Assembly: GCA_937958265.1 (NCBI GenBank)
Contig: CALGNX010000003.1
Span: forward strand, 1 to 64,000
Length of the DNA: 64,000 nucleotides
DNA from: an uncultured Algibacter sp.
GTDB lineage: Bacteria; Bacteroidota; Bacteroidia; Flavobacteriales; Flavobacteriaceae
Direction of reading: 5' to 3'
Below, piece by piece: positions 35,359 through 44,156 of this stretch (its first letter is position 1; every line of letters starts with the position of its first letter). The position numbers and the translations under genes were made by a program. A model generated the notes under the pieces. That model was not told the origin of the DNA. It made no database searches and saw nothing but the letters and a program-made list of their open reading frames with translations.

Positions 35359-36237
35359 TTATTTTAATGTAAATTCTGAGGTTGATACTAAATCTTTCGA
35401 GTTATAAACGTTAACAATATAACGCCCTTTCTCAAAATCGTTTTTTGACTTTACAAACTCACAAATATTAAGACTCGCATTCTCGTAATTAAATTTACTT
35501 ATTATACTATAATTTAGCGTTGTCTCTCCAAAAGTAACTTGTTCATTTAAACCTAAGGTATTCTTTTCAGGATCAATTACTTGAACATACAATTCTTCTT
35601 CACCCGCTTGCACTAAAGTATTTTTTGCAACGGTAAAACATATTCTAATTTTATCGGCCCTACTAGCTCTTTCTGTAGGTATAAGCTTTCCTGATGTTCT
35701 TTCTATAACCCCAAACCCTTTTAAACCTACGGCATTTAAAATAGCCGCATTAGACACTACTTCTGCCAAAGCATTATTTTGAAGTAATAATGAATCCGTA
35801 AACATAGTACGCTCTTCTAAACGGATACGTGTACTATCTAAAGAAGTTGCTAAAAAAGAATTCTCAACTCTTAATGCATCATTTTCTGCTAAAATTTTAT
35901 CCATTTCTCTTTGCAGCTTTGCATATTTACTTTTATACCGTAGTAAGCTTTTAACATTTGTTTCGGTAATCTGTAAAGAATCCACCAAACCTTGGATGCG
36001 TCCTCTAGCCTCAATTAAACTATTGTTGGCTATTTCATTTTCTCCAATAGCCACATCATATTGCTCGGCCATAGCATTTAAATCGCTTATTACAGCCTCT
36101 TTTTCCGCGATCAATTCTTCCTCTATTTCTTTGCTATCATTATACAAATTCATGCTATAAAAACAGGTCCCTACGAATAAAGCTAACGCAATTCCTAAAG
36201 CTACTTTAAGCCCTATACTACTTTTGGTATTTTCCAT
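35359..36237 (-). CDS. membrane-anchored coiled-coil protein
   Basis: A 292-residue protein. One transmembrane segment (about 9-27) is followed by a long heptad-rich coiled coil (about 35-165: KEIEEELIAEKEAVISDL ... KLQREMDKILAENDALRVEN). A C-terminal beta-rich domain of about 100 residues follows (LYVQVIDPEKNTLGLNEQV, KGRYIVNVYNSKDLVSTSEF). The topology suggests the coiled coil and sensor-like domain lie in the periplasm. No known family was recognised. It is the last gene of the minus-strand cluster running from 45506 to 35359, though a 225-base gap from the upstream gene leaves membership uncertain. Confidence 0.7.
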   Translation of the reverse strand: MENTKSSIGLKVALGIALALFVGTCFYSMNLYNDSKEIEEELIAEKEAVISDLNAMAEQYDVAIGENEIANNSLIEARGRIQGLVDSLQITETNVKSLLRYKSKYAKLQREMDKILAENDALRVENSFLATSLDSTRIRLEERTMFTDSLLLQNNALAEVVSNAAILNAVGLKGFGVIERTSGKLIPTERASRADKIRICFTVAKNTLVQAGEEELYVQVIDPEKNTLGLNEQVTFGETTLNYSIISKFNYENASLNICEFVKSKNDFEKGRYIVNVYNSKDLVSTSEFTLK

Positions 36238-36462
36238 AAAATTTATTTTAATATATTGAGGTTATTTTAATTTCTCCTTGTTTTACAATCACAAAAGTGA
36301 CACCTTCCAAAACTAAAGCTTATAATCGCTTTTATTATTACTATATACGAGCACTATAAAATTTTGGATTACCATTACGATTTTTTGTGTAAAAAAAACA
36401 AATTAAATGATTTTACCAAAATTAAGAACAATTTAAACGGACAAACCACGTTAACGACTGTA

Positions 36463-38154
36463 TTAATTTTCGGCCTTTAAAGAATCAATACGTTGTTGCA
36501 ACCTTAAAATCTCCTGAGCTTTTTTATTAACTTGTTGTATTACTTTTATAGAATCTGGAATTTTCACTACATTATCTATAACTTTAGTCTCTTCAACAAA
36601 ATAATATCCTATTTTTTCGCTAGAACGCCAGGCTTCATTTAATTGGTTATAAACTGTTTTGTTCCATTGGCTAGGGTGTTTAACATCTATCCAAACAACA
36701 TCACGATACTCACTATCAACCAAAACCAAATCTGGAGTTGCTGCACCATCAAATTGTTTTCCGTTTGTTTTATTTATGGCAGATACAGTACCCATAAAAA
36801 ACAAACGCTTTTTACCTGCAATATCTTTAATATACGGTCTAAATTCAACTGGTGTATTGGCAGACCAATCGTACTCCTTACGAGACTCCTGTACTTTTAA
36901 AGGCATTGCAGAAACACCGGCATAACCCTCTTTTTTAGCTGCATGATTGTAATAATAAAATACATCGCTCCCATCTGCAGGCACGAATACACTATAACTT
37001 AAACTTGTACGCTCTGCGCCCACCGGCTCCAAACCAAACCAATGGTACAAACCACTAAATGCTGTGGAACCCGTATCCGAGAAATTAAAATCTGTTACGT
37101 ACGGTTGTTGGTTTTGGTCTTTTGGCATTTCTGGAATTTTAACTGCCGTTTCCATATTCCACGGTAATGGATCGCTAAAACCACCTAAAAACTTTAAAGA
37201 TTCGGCTTGTAAACGTGAAACACTTTCAGCAAGTGTATTTTGCCTTATCAAATAAGGAAAATTTTTCATGTTTTCAGGACTTATAAACTTCCCTTTACCA
37301 ATTAGAATGCGTTCTATATAATCTTTAAAATCGTGTTCACCACTATCAATAACCATAACACCTCCAAAAGTGGGATATGGGAATAAAAAACCTGTCCATT
37401 TAATTAAACTAACAACTTGCACCCATTTATCGGCATCGTTTTTCATATAATAGGTATCGCTAGGTTCGTAATTAAACAGCATCCAAGGGTTAAAACGCTG
37501 CACCACTGCATTGTATGTATTTCTGCTAAATTTTAATGATTCGCCTATCGAGAACGTTACGGGAATTCTATTTTCACTAGAAAATCTTGGGAATGGCGTG
37601 GTACTAGACACTGCAAAAACTTCTTCTGTGTTATCTGTAATACCCTGCCACATATATTTCTCTGTGGGCTGAATAGCCATAGTCCACTTATTTTCGTTAC
37701 CAACACGTACTAAATGAGGTAGCGACACATCTTTAGTTTCTCCAACACTTTCATTAGCCATAGAAAACACGTTTCTTAATGGCTGAATACGTTCATTTTG
37801 TGTTAATGGTAATGCATTAATCTCTATTTTATTTAATTGATTAAACACATTATAAGTTTTTAAATAATCATACATTTTAAAATGCCAACCTACTGCATAT
37901 AAAATGCTATAAAAAATAACTAGCAATGTTAAAATGCCTAATCGGCCTGCAGTGCTTGAAGATTTTCTAAACTTTCGTAAACCAAGTAATAATGTAATAC
38001 CACTTAATAAAATAACAAAAATAAATTTTCTAACAAATAACAATGCCGGCTGATAATCGTCGCGTAAAACAAACAACACCGTAAAAATTATTAAGATAAA
38101 AACAAGAATTATCGCTTTTTGTTTTTTTCCTTTACTCCAATACCGTTTTATCAT
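36463..38154 (-). CDS. large membrane protein with extracytoplasmic domain, unknown function
   Basis: A 563-residue protein. Three hydrophobic segments lie near the N-terminus (about 13-30, 38-59 and 71-90). About 440 residues without membrane segments follow and are rich in aromatic residues (LPHLVRVGNENKWTMAIQPT, WFGLEPVGAERTSLSYSVF). A short C-terminal coiled coil closes it (about 525-560, VNKKAQEILRLQQRIDSLK). I recognise no catalytic motif. The soluble part is probably periplasmic, given three segments and a basic N-terminus, but the topology is not certain. It follows the 174-residue membrane protein by 79 bases and belongs to the AAA+/coiled-coil cluster. Confidence 0.65.
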   Translation of the reverse strand: MIKRYWSKGKKQKAIILVFILIIFTVLFVLRDDYQPALLFVRKFIFVILLSGITLLLGLRKFRKSSSTAGRLGILTLLVIFYSILYAVGWHFKMYDYLKTYNVFNQLNKIEINALPLTQNERIQPLRNVFSMANESVGETKDVSLPHLVRVGNENKWTMAIQPTEKYMWQGITDNTEEVFAVSSTTPFPRFSSENRIPVTFSIGESLKFSRNTYNAVVQRFNPWMLFNYEPSDTYYMKNDADKWVQVVSLIKWTGFLFPYPTFGGVMVIDSGEHDFKDYIERILIGKGKFISPENMKNFPYLIRQNTLAESVSRLQAESLKFLGGFSDPLPWNMETAVKIPEMPKDQNQQPYVTDFNFSDTGSTAFSGLYHWFGLEPVGAERTSLSYSVFVPADGSDVFYYYNHAAKKEGYAGVSAMPLKVQESRKEYDWSANTPVEFRPYIKDIAGKKRLFFMGTVSAINKTNGKQFDGAATPDLVLVDSEYRDVVWIDVKHPSQWNKTVYNQLNEAWRSSEKIGYYFVEETKVIDNVVKIPDSIKVIQQVNKKAQEILRLQQRIDSLKAEN

Positions 38155-38233
38155 TTTATATTTATTAATTAATGCTAACTGTTTTTTAATAACAAAAAGG
38201 TGATTCTCACCTAAATTTGTCTTGTAAAAAAAA

Positions 38234-38758
38234 TTAAAGTAATCCTTTATCTTTCAACCGTTCTCTTGCACTTTTTTGTTCTTTTTTAGATGTGCTATTA
38301 ACCTCTTTATTAACACCTTTTGTAGGTTTTGGATTTACAGATTTTAAATCTTCGATAAAACCTCTTCCTTTTTCAAAAGTATCACCTACAATATCCTCTA
38401 TCTCGTTCGTTTGCGCTTCAATAACTTCGGTTGATTTAATTATGAAATTTGCGAAATAGGTACCTAATAAAGTCCCTACAACTAAGGATGCAAATATAGA
38501 AACAGATGCCATATTAATAGGAATTAAAAACTGCGTAATTACAATACAGAGTAAAAATAGCAAACCTATAAAAACCAAACGCAATAAAAACGTTTGCTGA
38601 TACACAAACCCTATTTTATCATGAGGTCCTATTTGAAGTGCTTTTGTGTTAATTATTTTATTAAAAAAACGATAGAGATTATTCCCCTTGGATTCTCTCC
38701 AATACAGCACGATTCCGAATAATATAGCTGCAATAAATACAATAAGTTCTAAAGTCAT
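38234..38758 (-). CDS. three-segment membrane protein with charged tail
   Basis: A 174-residue protein with hydrophobic segments at about 4-20, 58-79 and 85-107. A cytoplasmic-looking charged tail of some 60 residues ends in lysine-rich sequence (SKKEQKSARERLKDKGLL). No family was recognised. It sits 41 bases downstream of the 411-residue unknown gene and 79 bases upstream of the large membrane protein. It could be the membrane receptor that ties the soluble AAA+, Nudix and coiled-coil proteins of this cluster to the inner membrane; this is inference from position only. Confidence 0.65.
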   Translation of the reverse strand: MTLELIVFIAAILFGIVLYWRESKGNNLYRFFNKIINTKALQIGPHDKIGFVYQQTFLLRLVFIGLLFLLCIVITQFLIPINMASVSIFASLVVGTLLGTYFANFIIKSTEVIEAQTNEIEDIVGDTFEKGRGFIEDLKSVNPKPTKGVNKEVNSTSKKEQKSARERLKDKGLL

Positions 38759-38799
38759 AATTTTTATTTTTTAAACTTAAATAATATAGAGTAACTAGT

Positions 38800-40035
38800 T
38801 TAAATATTATTTGTAATGGTTTCAACTACCCAATCTTTAAAAGAATCGTTCCAAGTTTTAAAACTTTTATAAAAGCCTTCTTTATCGTACCAATACCAAA
38901 ATAAAATATCTTTTGAGGAAATACTAATTAACAACTTCCATATTAAGTCTTGATGTTTTGCCTCTAAGGATGAGTGCGGTTCATGCAAACCATGGAACAA
39001 ATCACTCGGAATAATATCTTTAATTTTATATTGATTACTGGTCTCCATTTTGTCCAGATAACGCTCCACACTCATTATCTTTTTTCTTACTGGAATATCT
39101 AATTTATTTAAATAACTTTTAAACAAAATTGGATCATTTAAAATATCTTTTATTGGGTGTAGTGTATTTCTAAGGTATTTAGACATTTCAAATTTCTTAA
39201 TACGATCGTAGCGTTTTGTGTTTACTATTTTTTCTAAATCGTACTCAATAATCATGTGATTACGCAACTTATCCATGAGTTCTGGTTGTTCTATATGATA
39301 AATTAACACATCATGGCTAGTATTTTTAATGGCTTCTCTATGCCATGTCTCATCCTTAAAAATTACCATTGTTTTTATAAAATCTCGTAATACATAAACA
39401 CCACCAAAAGCATTGGTATAAAACGAGCTTGTAGTGTATTGCAATGCCGGTAATTCCAAATCCCTTGTTCTTAAATCCCCATGGGTTTTAGCCGAAATTA
39501 AAAGCTGTTCGTGTAAACTTTCATCTATAAAATTATTGGCTTTATTAAACGTTTCAACAAGATCTAGTTGTTGTTTTTGAACACTTTTTAAATTATTTAT
39601 TAAATGAAATTTTACCGAAACCTTATTATACTTTAAAACATCTAATGGCTCATAAAAAGCATCAATTCCTTGATCAAAGTCTAAACAAATGGCACAATCT
39701 CGGGTAATATCCTTAATTTTATTGCCATAGGTTTTAAATACAAGTTTCATAATATCCCTATCAAAGGTATGAAATGGCAAATATATAGGCTTGGCATTTT
39801 GTAAAGGCGATATAATTATACCGTGTAAATTTGCTTCGCCATTATTTAAATAGTGTAATGTTTCTTTCTCTTCTGCTACTTCTGGGCTCCAACCTATGCC
39901 ATCAATATGGAAGCTATTCAAATTAGTTTCTGTAAATCCTAGTGCTATTAAGCATTTATTATAACGTGCTACCAGCTTTCCACTTATAGGAATAAGCTCA
40001 CTGCGGTATAAATTGGCTTGTTTTAATTTATCCAT
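38800..40035 (-). CDS. uncharacterised soluble protein (DUF6638-like)
   Basis: A 411-residue, probably cytoplasmic protein without signal or membrane segments. Its start MDKLKQANLYRSELIPISG and the body (GIGWSPEVAEEKETLHYLNN, CAICLDFDQGIDAFYEP) match what I remember of a Bacteroidota-restricted family called DUF6638; this was not verified. No enzyme motif is visible. It follows the Nudix gene with no intergenic base at all (40036/40035), a strong sign of translational coupling, so its work is probably linked to the Nudix hydrolase and the AAA+ ATPase. Confidence 0.65.
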   Translation of the reverse strand: MDKLKQANLYRSELIPISGKLVARYNKCLIALGFTETNLNSFHIDGIGWSPEVAEEKETLHYLNNGEANLHGIIISPLQNAKPIYLPFHTFDRDIMKLVFKTYGNKIKDITRDCAICLDFDQGIDAFYEPLDVLKYNKVSVKFHLINNLKSVQKQQLDLVETFNKANNFIDESLHEQLLISAKTHGDLRTRDLELPALQYTTSSFYTNAFGGVYVLRDFIKTMVIFKDETWHREAIKNTSHDVLIYHIEQPELMDKLRNHMIIEYDLEKIVNTKRYDRIKKFEMSKYLRNTLHPIKDILNDPILFKSYLNKLDIPVRKKIMSVERYLDKMETSNQYKIKDIIPSDLFHGLHEPHSSLEAKHQDLIWKLLISISSKDILFWYWYDKEGFYKSFKTWNDSFKDWVVETITNNI

Positions 40036-40620
40036 TTAATTTAATAGCTTGTGAATAATTGCGTATTGTAATAAAACAATAGTTCTTGTATCTGCTATCT
40101 CTCCGTTATTTAACATTTGTATTGCACTTTTAAAAGAAATTTCAAGCACTTCAATATCTTCATGTTCGGTTTTTACACCACCGCCTGCATTTACCTTCAT
40201 AGCATCGGTGTACTCTCCTATAAAAAAATGCATTTTCTCAGTCATAATACCTGGCGATAAATAGGCTTCATATACCTTTTTTACAGATTTTAAACGGTAA
40301 CCAACTTCTTCTTCAGTTTCTCTTATAATACACTGTTCTGGAGTATCTTTATCCAACATACCTGCCGCAACCTCAACTAAAAAGCCATCATTATTACCAC
40401 TTAAATAAGTAGGCATTCTAAACTGTTTGGTTAAAATAACGGTTTGCTTTACTTTATTATATAATAAAATACCCGCACCATCGCCTCTATCAAAAACTTC
40501 ACGCATTTTATTTACCCAATCGCCATTCGACATTAAATAATCGAAAGTGACTTTATTAAGCGTATAAAAGTTATCTGAAAGTACAGTACTATTAATATTT
40601 TTTATGTGCTTATACTTCAT
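40036..40620 (-). CDS. Nudix hydrolase, GDP-mannose pyrophosphatase NudK-like
   Basis: A 194-residue Nudix enzyme that cleaves nucleoside diphosphates linked to another group. The Nudix box reads AGMLDKDTPEQCIIRETEEE followed by VGY (about 86-108). The spacing between the first glycine and glutamate is longer than in the general consensus and equals that of NudK, whose substrate is GDP-mannose; LVEVAAGMLD just before it is also NudK-like. An ATG at 40620 is preferred over a TTG two codons upstream. It overlaps the end of the AAA+ gene by 11 bases and abuts the next gene, so it is embedded in an operon where a NudK is not expected. Confidence 0.82.
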   Translation of the reverse strand: MKYKHIKNINSTVLSDNFYTLNKVTFDYLMSNGDWVNKMREVFDRGDGAGILLYNKVKQTVILTKQFRMPTYLSGNNDGFLVEVAAGMLDKDTPEQCIIRETEEEVGYRLKSVKKVYEAYLSPGIMTEKMHFFIGEYTDAMKVNAGGGVKTEHEDIEVLEISFKSAIQMLNNGEIADTRTIVLLQYAIIHKLLN

Positions 40621-42571
40621 TCTCAAAAGTTTTTCTTGCTTTTGTTTCTACATTTAATTGATTTACTCTAGCATCTACCTTACGCTTAAAATCGGTATCG
40701 GCAATGGTTGCCACATTATCTAGATAACGAACAACTTCTTGACGCCGTATTTCAGAAAAATTCAAACCTTTCATATTTTCACGCATTAACTCTTGTAACA
40801 TACTAAATTTAGTATTATAATCCTTTTTAAAATATGTTTCGGGGTTTTCAAACCAAGCGCCTTCCAAATCAAAATCTGATAAACGTAACGATATGGCAGA
40901 TTGAATATTTCGCACATCACGAGACGAAAAAAATGGAAACACAGCTTGTATTTCTTTATACAAGTTGGCATAAAACAAATGCGTATTGGTTTTAAATTTC
41001 TTTTCCACACGGTCGTAAACATCATGCACGCGAGCTTCGGTTGGCTTATCAATATGACTTAAAATAGCACCCATATTTTTTGCTAAACCTTGATCTTGCA
41101 AGTAAGCATACTGTTCTGGATTTTTCATATTTACAAAATCGGGCATAGTTTTATCTAATTTACGCCACCAAATATAGTCTTGGTCTAGAAAATCATGCGC
41201 CGTTCTGGCGCCATCAATTTTAAATCGGCCTTGTACACGAGAAATAACAGCTTTATCAAGCATTTCTGGTAAATTAGTAAACAATCCAATGGAACTATTC
41301 CCGTAATTTACAGCGTAAGCACCTTCTGTATATCTTAAAAACACCCCTACAACCTCTTTAACACCTGCAGAAACGCCTTGTTCAGTTCGTTCTTGTAAAT
41401 TATTTTCAGCATCATCAATAGGTGCAAAAATTAACTTTGTAGGATCTTGCATAGGCTTCATCCAAGCTACCATTTTTTCTGCAGAGCCACCTTGAAATGT
41501 CGAAATTAAGGTATCTGGCATGGGATGAAATAAAAAAGGAATATCAAGAATATCCGCATATTCTTTTAAGCGAGTTGCAATGGCTGCAATTAGCATACTT
41601 TTTCCTGTACCCGGAATCCCATAACCCATAAAAACAGGCATAAAACCGCCTAATTCCTGAAACGGATTTTTCTTAGCTGTAAAATCATAACTTAGCATAC
41701 GCTCCGTTAAACGCCGCGCAAAATGTTTAGCATCGCGATTTCCTACTATTTGTTCAAATTTAATTTTATTAAACGTAATATGTTTTGCTGTACCCTCAAA
41801 TGTAGTACCCCAACCCGATATTGCAAATTCAGATTTTTCTAGTTTATACGTTCTATCCTCAATAGTTTCGGTATATTCCAATGTACTTTTTCTAAGCTGA
41901 ATTTCTGCAATTACAGCTTCAAAATAAACCACTGTAAAATCAACAACATCCTTATCCGATTTTATAATCTCAGGGTGGCTTAAATACTTATCGTAATAAA
42001 ACAAACAACAAGAAACCCCTTTTATTGGAGACATAAACGACACCTCAGGTATACCCGCAAATTTTTGTTTCATCACACTCAAATCATCAGATGCCTGCGA
42101 CTTTAAGTCGTGCACTATTTTATAAGCTAATGCAAACAACATAAATGCAGTTGCTGTATGCATTTTACTTTCAAACTCGCGTTTCCCATTAGCATCTAAG
42201 CCCGATTTATTTTCAATTAACCGAGATAAACCAGAAGCATCATAATAACTATCCTTAACCCAAACACCTAACGTAATACCCTCTTGAACAGCATACAAAG
42301 CTTGATTTAAACACATCGGTAACGCTACAGAATCTGGTAATAAACGCTTTTTTAAACCCAATATGGTTTTTGATACTGATGTTACAGCCAAAGCACTACC
42401 ACTATTAGCACGCGACAAATACAATAGTATAGACGTATCCTTAACATCTTTATCTCTATGTTTTGCTCGAGAGCCCTGCTCCCATTGTACACTTTTTAAG
42501 TATGATGATGCTTCATCGCGAAGCATACCAAGCGCAGTTAGTTTTATAGGAAATATTGAGTTCTGATCCAT
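40610..42571 (-). CDS. AAA+ ATPase, central component of an uncharacterised cluster
   Basis: A 653-residue cytoplasmic ATPase. The N-terminal ~300 residues are unrecognised and mainly helical. The AAA+ module has Walker A GYGIPGTGKS (316-325), a Walker B-like LIFAPIDDAE (380-389) and a sensor-1/arginine-finger region FTNLPEMLDKAVISRVQGRF (431-450). That region resembles the classical TN..P..LD.A..R motif of AAA unfoldases. In Walker B the usual DE pair is DD (D386-D387), with a glutamate two residues later, so hydrolysis may be slow or use a different catalytic acid. About 200 further residues follow. The 3' end overlaps the Nudix gene. Likely role: an ATP-driven remodeller of a partner encoded alongside; the substrate is unknown. 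Confidence 0.8.
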   Translation of the reverse strand: MDQNSIFPIKLTALGMLRDEASSYLKSVQWEQGSRAKHRDKDVKDTSILLYLSRANSGSALAVTSVSKTILGLKKRLLPDSVALPMCLNQALYAVQEGITLGVWVKDSYYDASGLSRLIENKSGLDANGKREFESKMHTATAFMLFALAYKIVHDLKSQASDDLSVMKQKFAGIPEVSFMSPIKGVSCCLFYYDKYLSHPEIIKSDKDVVDFTVVYFEAVIAEIQLRKSTLEYTETIEDRTYKLEKSEFAISGWGTTFEGTAKHITFNKIKFEQIVGNRDAKHFARRLTERMLSYDFTAKKNPFQELGGFMPVFMGYGIPGTGKSMLIAAIATRLKEYADILDIPFLFHPMPDTLISTFQGGSAEKMVAWMKPMQDPTKLIFAPIDDAENNLQERTEQGVSAGVKEVVGVFLRYTEGAYAVNYGNSSIGLFTNLPEMLDKAVISRVQGRFKIDGARTAHDFLDQDYIWWRKLDKTMPDFVNMKNPEQYAYLQDQGLAKNMGAILSHIDKPTEARVHDVYDRVEKKFKTNTHLFYANLYKEIQAVFPFFSSRDVRNIQSAISLRLSDFDLEGAWFENPETYFKKDYNTKFSMLQELMRENMKGLNFSEIRRQEVVRYLDNVATIADTDFKRKVDARVNQLNVETKARKTFENEV

Positions 42572-42679
42572 AATTTAACGTATCATTAGCACTTTTAACA
42601 GGTAATCTTACAACCCACCCGGTGCTATTAGCTATTAGAATTAATTAAAGTTTTTAGTAAGCCATTATCTATACACTTC

Positions 42680-43717
42680 CTAAATAAGCCCACTTACCTC
42701 GATGGGTGGTTTTTCCAAAGTACGCATCAAATCGGGAGTTTTATTATACAAAAGTTGAATAATACGATGTGGCGCTAAAATATAGTTATGTTTTAGTACC
42801 GCATCCCATTTTTGCAATGTTTGTTTACTAAAAAACGATCCCGCTTTAAATTCGCTTTCCGAAGTCACTTTGTGAACACCTAAAGAAAACGCATAAGACT
42901 CCAAAGGAATTTCCTTTTTACCAATACTCTCTAAAATAGTATGTGTAACCGCATGGGCATCCTTAGCAAACACATTATGTAAAGGCCCTAAATCTATTCG
43001 TTTTATTAATTTTGGAGCCACTTTTGGCAACTTCTTATCTATGGAATATGCCAAAGTATCCAACGCCATATCCCTATCCGCTACTGTTTTCAAAACATTA
43101 TAAATAGCATCGCGCTCCTCGTTTACATCCTTACCATCGTAATTAAAATACAAATAACAAATAAAAGGCCTGTTATGCGACACGTCGTAAAAGCTCCAAC
43201 TCGTCATATAAGCCGCTATATTGGCATTGGGCGCCTTAATAATTTTTCCCTGCACAAAACGATTAAAAATATATTGCTTATTTACAGACGTATAGTAAAT
43301 AATAGATGACGCCTGATAAAGCTTACGTTTACTAACAGGTTCTTTTTTCCGCATTAACGTATCTAAAAATTCACCTTTAAGTGTTGCAATAGGTGTTAGT
43401 TTATTTAAATATTCCTCCCGCAATTCCAAATCATTAAACAAATAACGAAACTCCAAATAATTAGGAAATCCAGAATCTGTTAAATCCACCTTCATATTAT
43501 CCGCATCATCATACATGTATTTAATGCGCATAGCCTCTATAGAATACAATAATAAATCACAATACTGTTTAAACAATTCCACCTCCTGCGCGCTACAAAT
43601 ATTTTCTCTTTTCACGGCAACTATTAACTCTTTAAAAGCAAAATCGACCATTTTATGGTAAAAAACATAGTGGGCTTTCGAGTCTAGTACTGCCGAATCT
43701 AATGGTGTTACAATCAT
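42680..43717 (-). CDS. uncharacterised soluble protein in the AAA+ cluster
   Basis: A 345-residue protein with no signal peptide or membrane segment and no motif that I recognise. The first half is helical and charged (VDFAFKELIVAVKRENICSA, YLEFRYLFNDLELREEYLNK). The second half contains mixed strands (SWSFYDVSHNRPFICYLYFN) and ends in KPPIEVSGLI. It lies 108 bases upstream of the AAA+ gene on the same strand and probably starts the tight part of the operon, just downstream of dispersed element copy C. A partner or adaptor role for the ATPase is a guess from position. Confidence 0.65.
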   Translation of the reverse strand: MIVTPLDSAVLDSKAHYVFYHKMVDFAFKELIVAVKRENICSAQEVELFKQYCDLLLYSIEAMRIKYMYDDADNMKVDLTDSGFPNYLEFRYLFNDLELREEYLNKLTPIATLKGEFLDTLMRKKEPVSKRKLYQASSIIYYTSVNKQYIFNRFVQGKIIKAPNANIAAYMTSWSFYDVSHNRPFICYLYFNYDGKDVNEERDAIYNVLKTVADRDMALDTLAYSIDKKLPKVAPKLIKRIDLGPLHNVFAKDAHAVTHTILESIGKKEIPLESYAFSLGVHKVTSESEFKAGSFFSKQTLQKWDAVLKHNYILAPHRIIQLLYNKTPDLMRTLEKPPIEVSGLI

Positions 43718-44156
43718 TTTTTTTTACTAAAAATTAAAATCTAAAAACTGTATTTAAAGCGACTCACACAATAACTATTTCCATTTAAAAAACGCTATTT
43801 TTAAGGTAATCACAGAACATAAACCGAGCGAAATTTAAAAAACTTACTTTCAATATATTACTATTTAATCATCAACAAACACTTAAAAAAAAGCGTACTG
43901 AATATAATATATTTTAAAATAAAAGGAATATAATCTACCACTTATAAATGCTATTTAGGAGAATTTAAACACCAATTTTATTTGAAAAAACAATTTGGGC
44001 GTTACCCAAAAAGGGTCGGGCTTTTCGTTACAAGTCCGCGCACCTCCAAAAGTCGGGCTGTGGGCTTTCCTCTGCAATCCCTAACGCAAAAAAAAGCTAA
44101 ACTTTAATAGTTTAATTACATTATAAGTGTTGTAAATTGTATGCCGTATAATAATG
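43718..44156. other. intergenic region holding dispersed element copy C
   Basis: Separates the 449-residue coiled-coil gene from the rest of the cluster. Apart from the element at 43997-44087 I see only AT-rich sequence. A promoter for the downstream genes may lie here. Confidence 0.5.
43997..44087 (-). repeat. dispersed ~90-nt structured element, copy C
   Basis: Read on the minus strand it gives GCGTTAGGGATTG, GGAAAGCCCACAGC, GCGGACTTGTAACG, AGCCCGACCC and GGGTAACGCCC, nearly the same as copy B outside a variable central loop. It is oriented with the cluster genes, 280 bases before the 345-residue protein gene and 70 bases after the coiled-coil gene. Confidence 0.7.
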
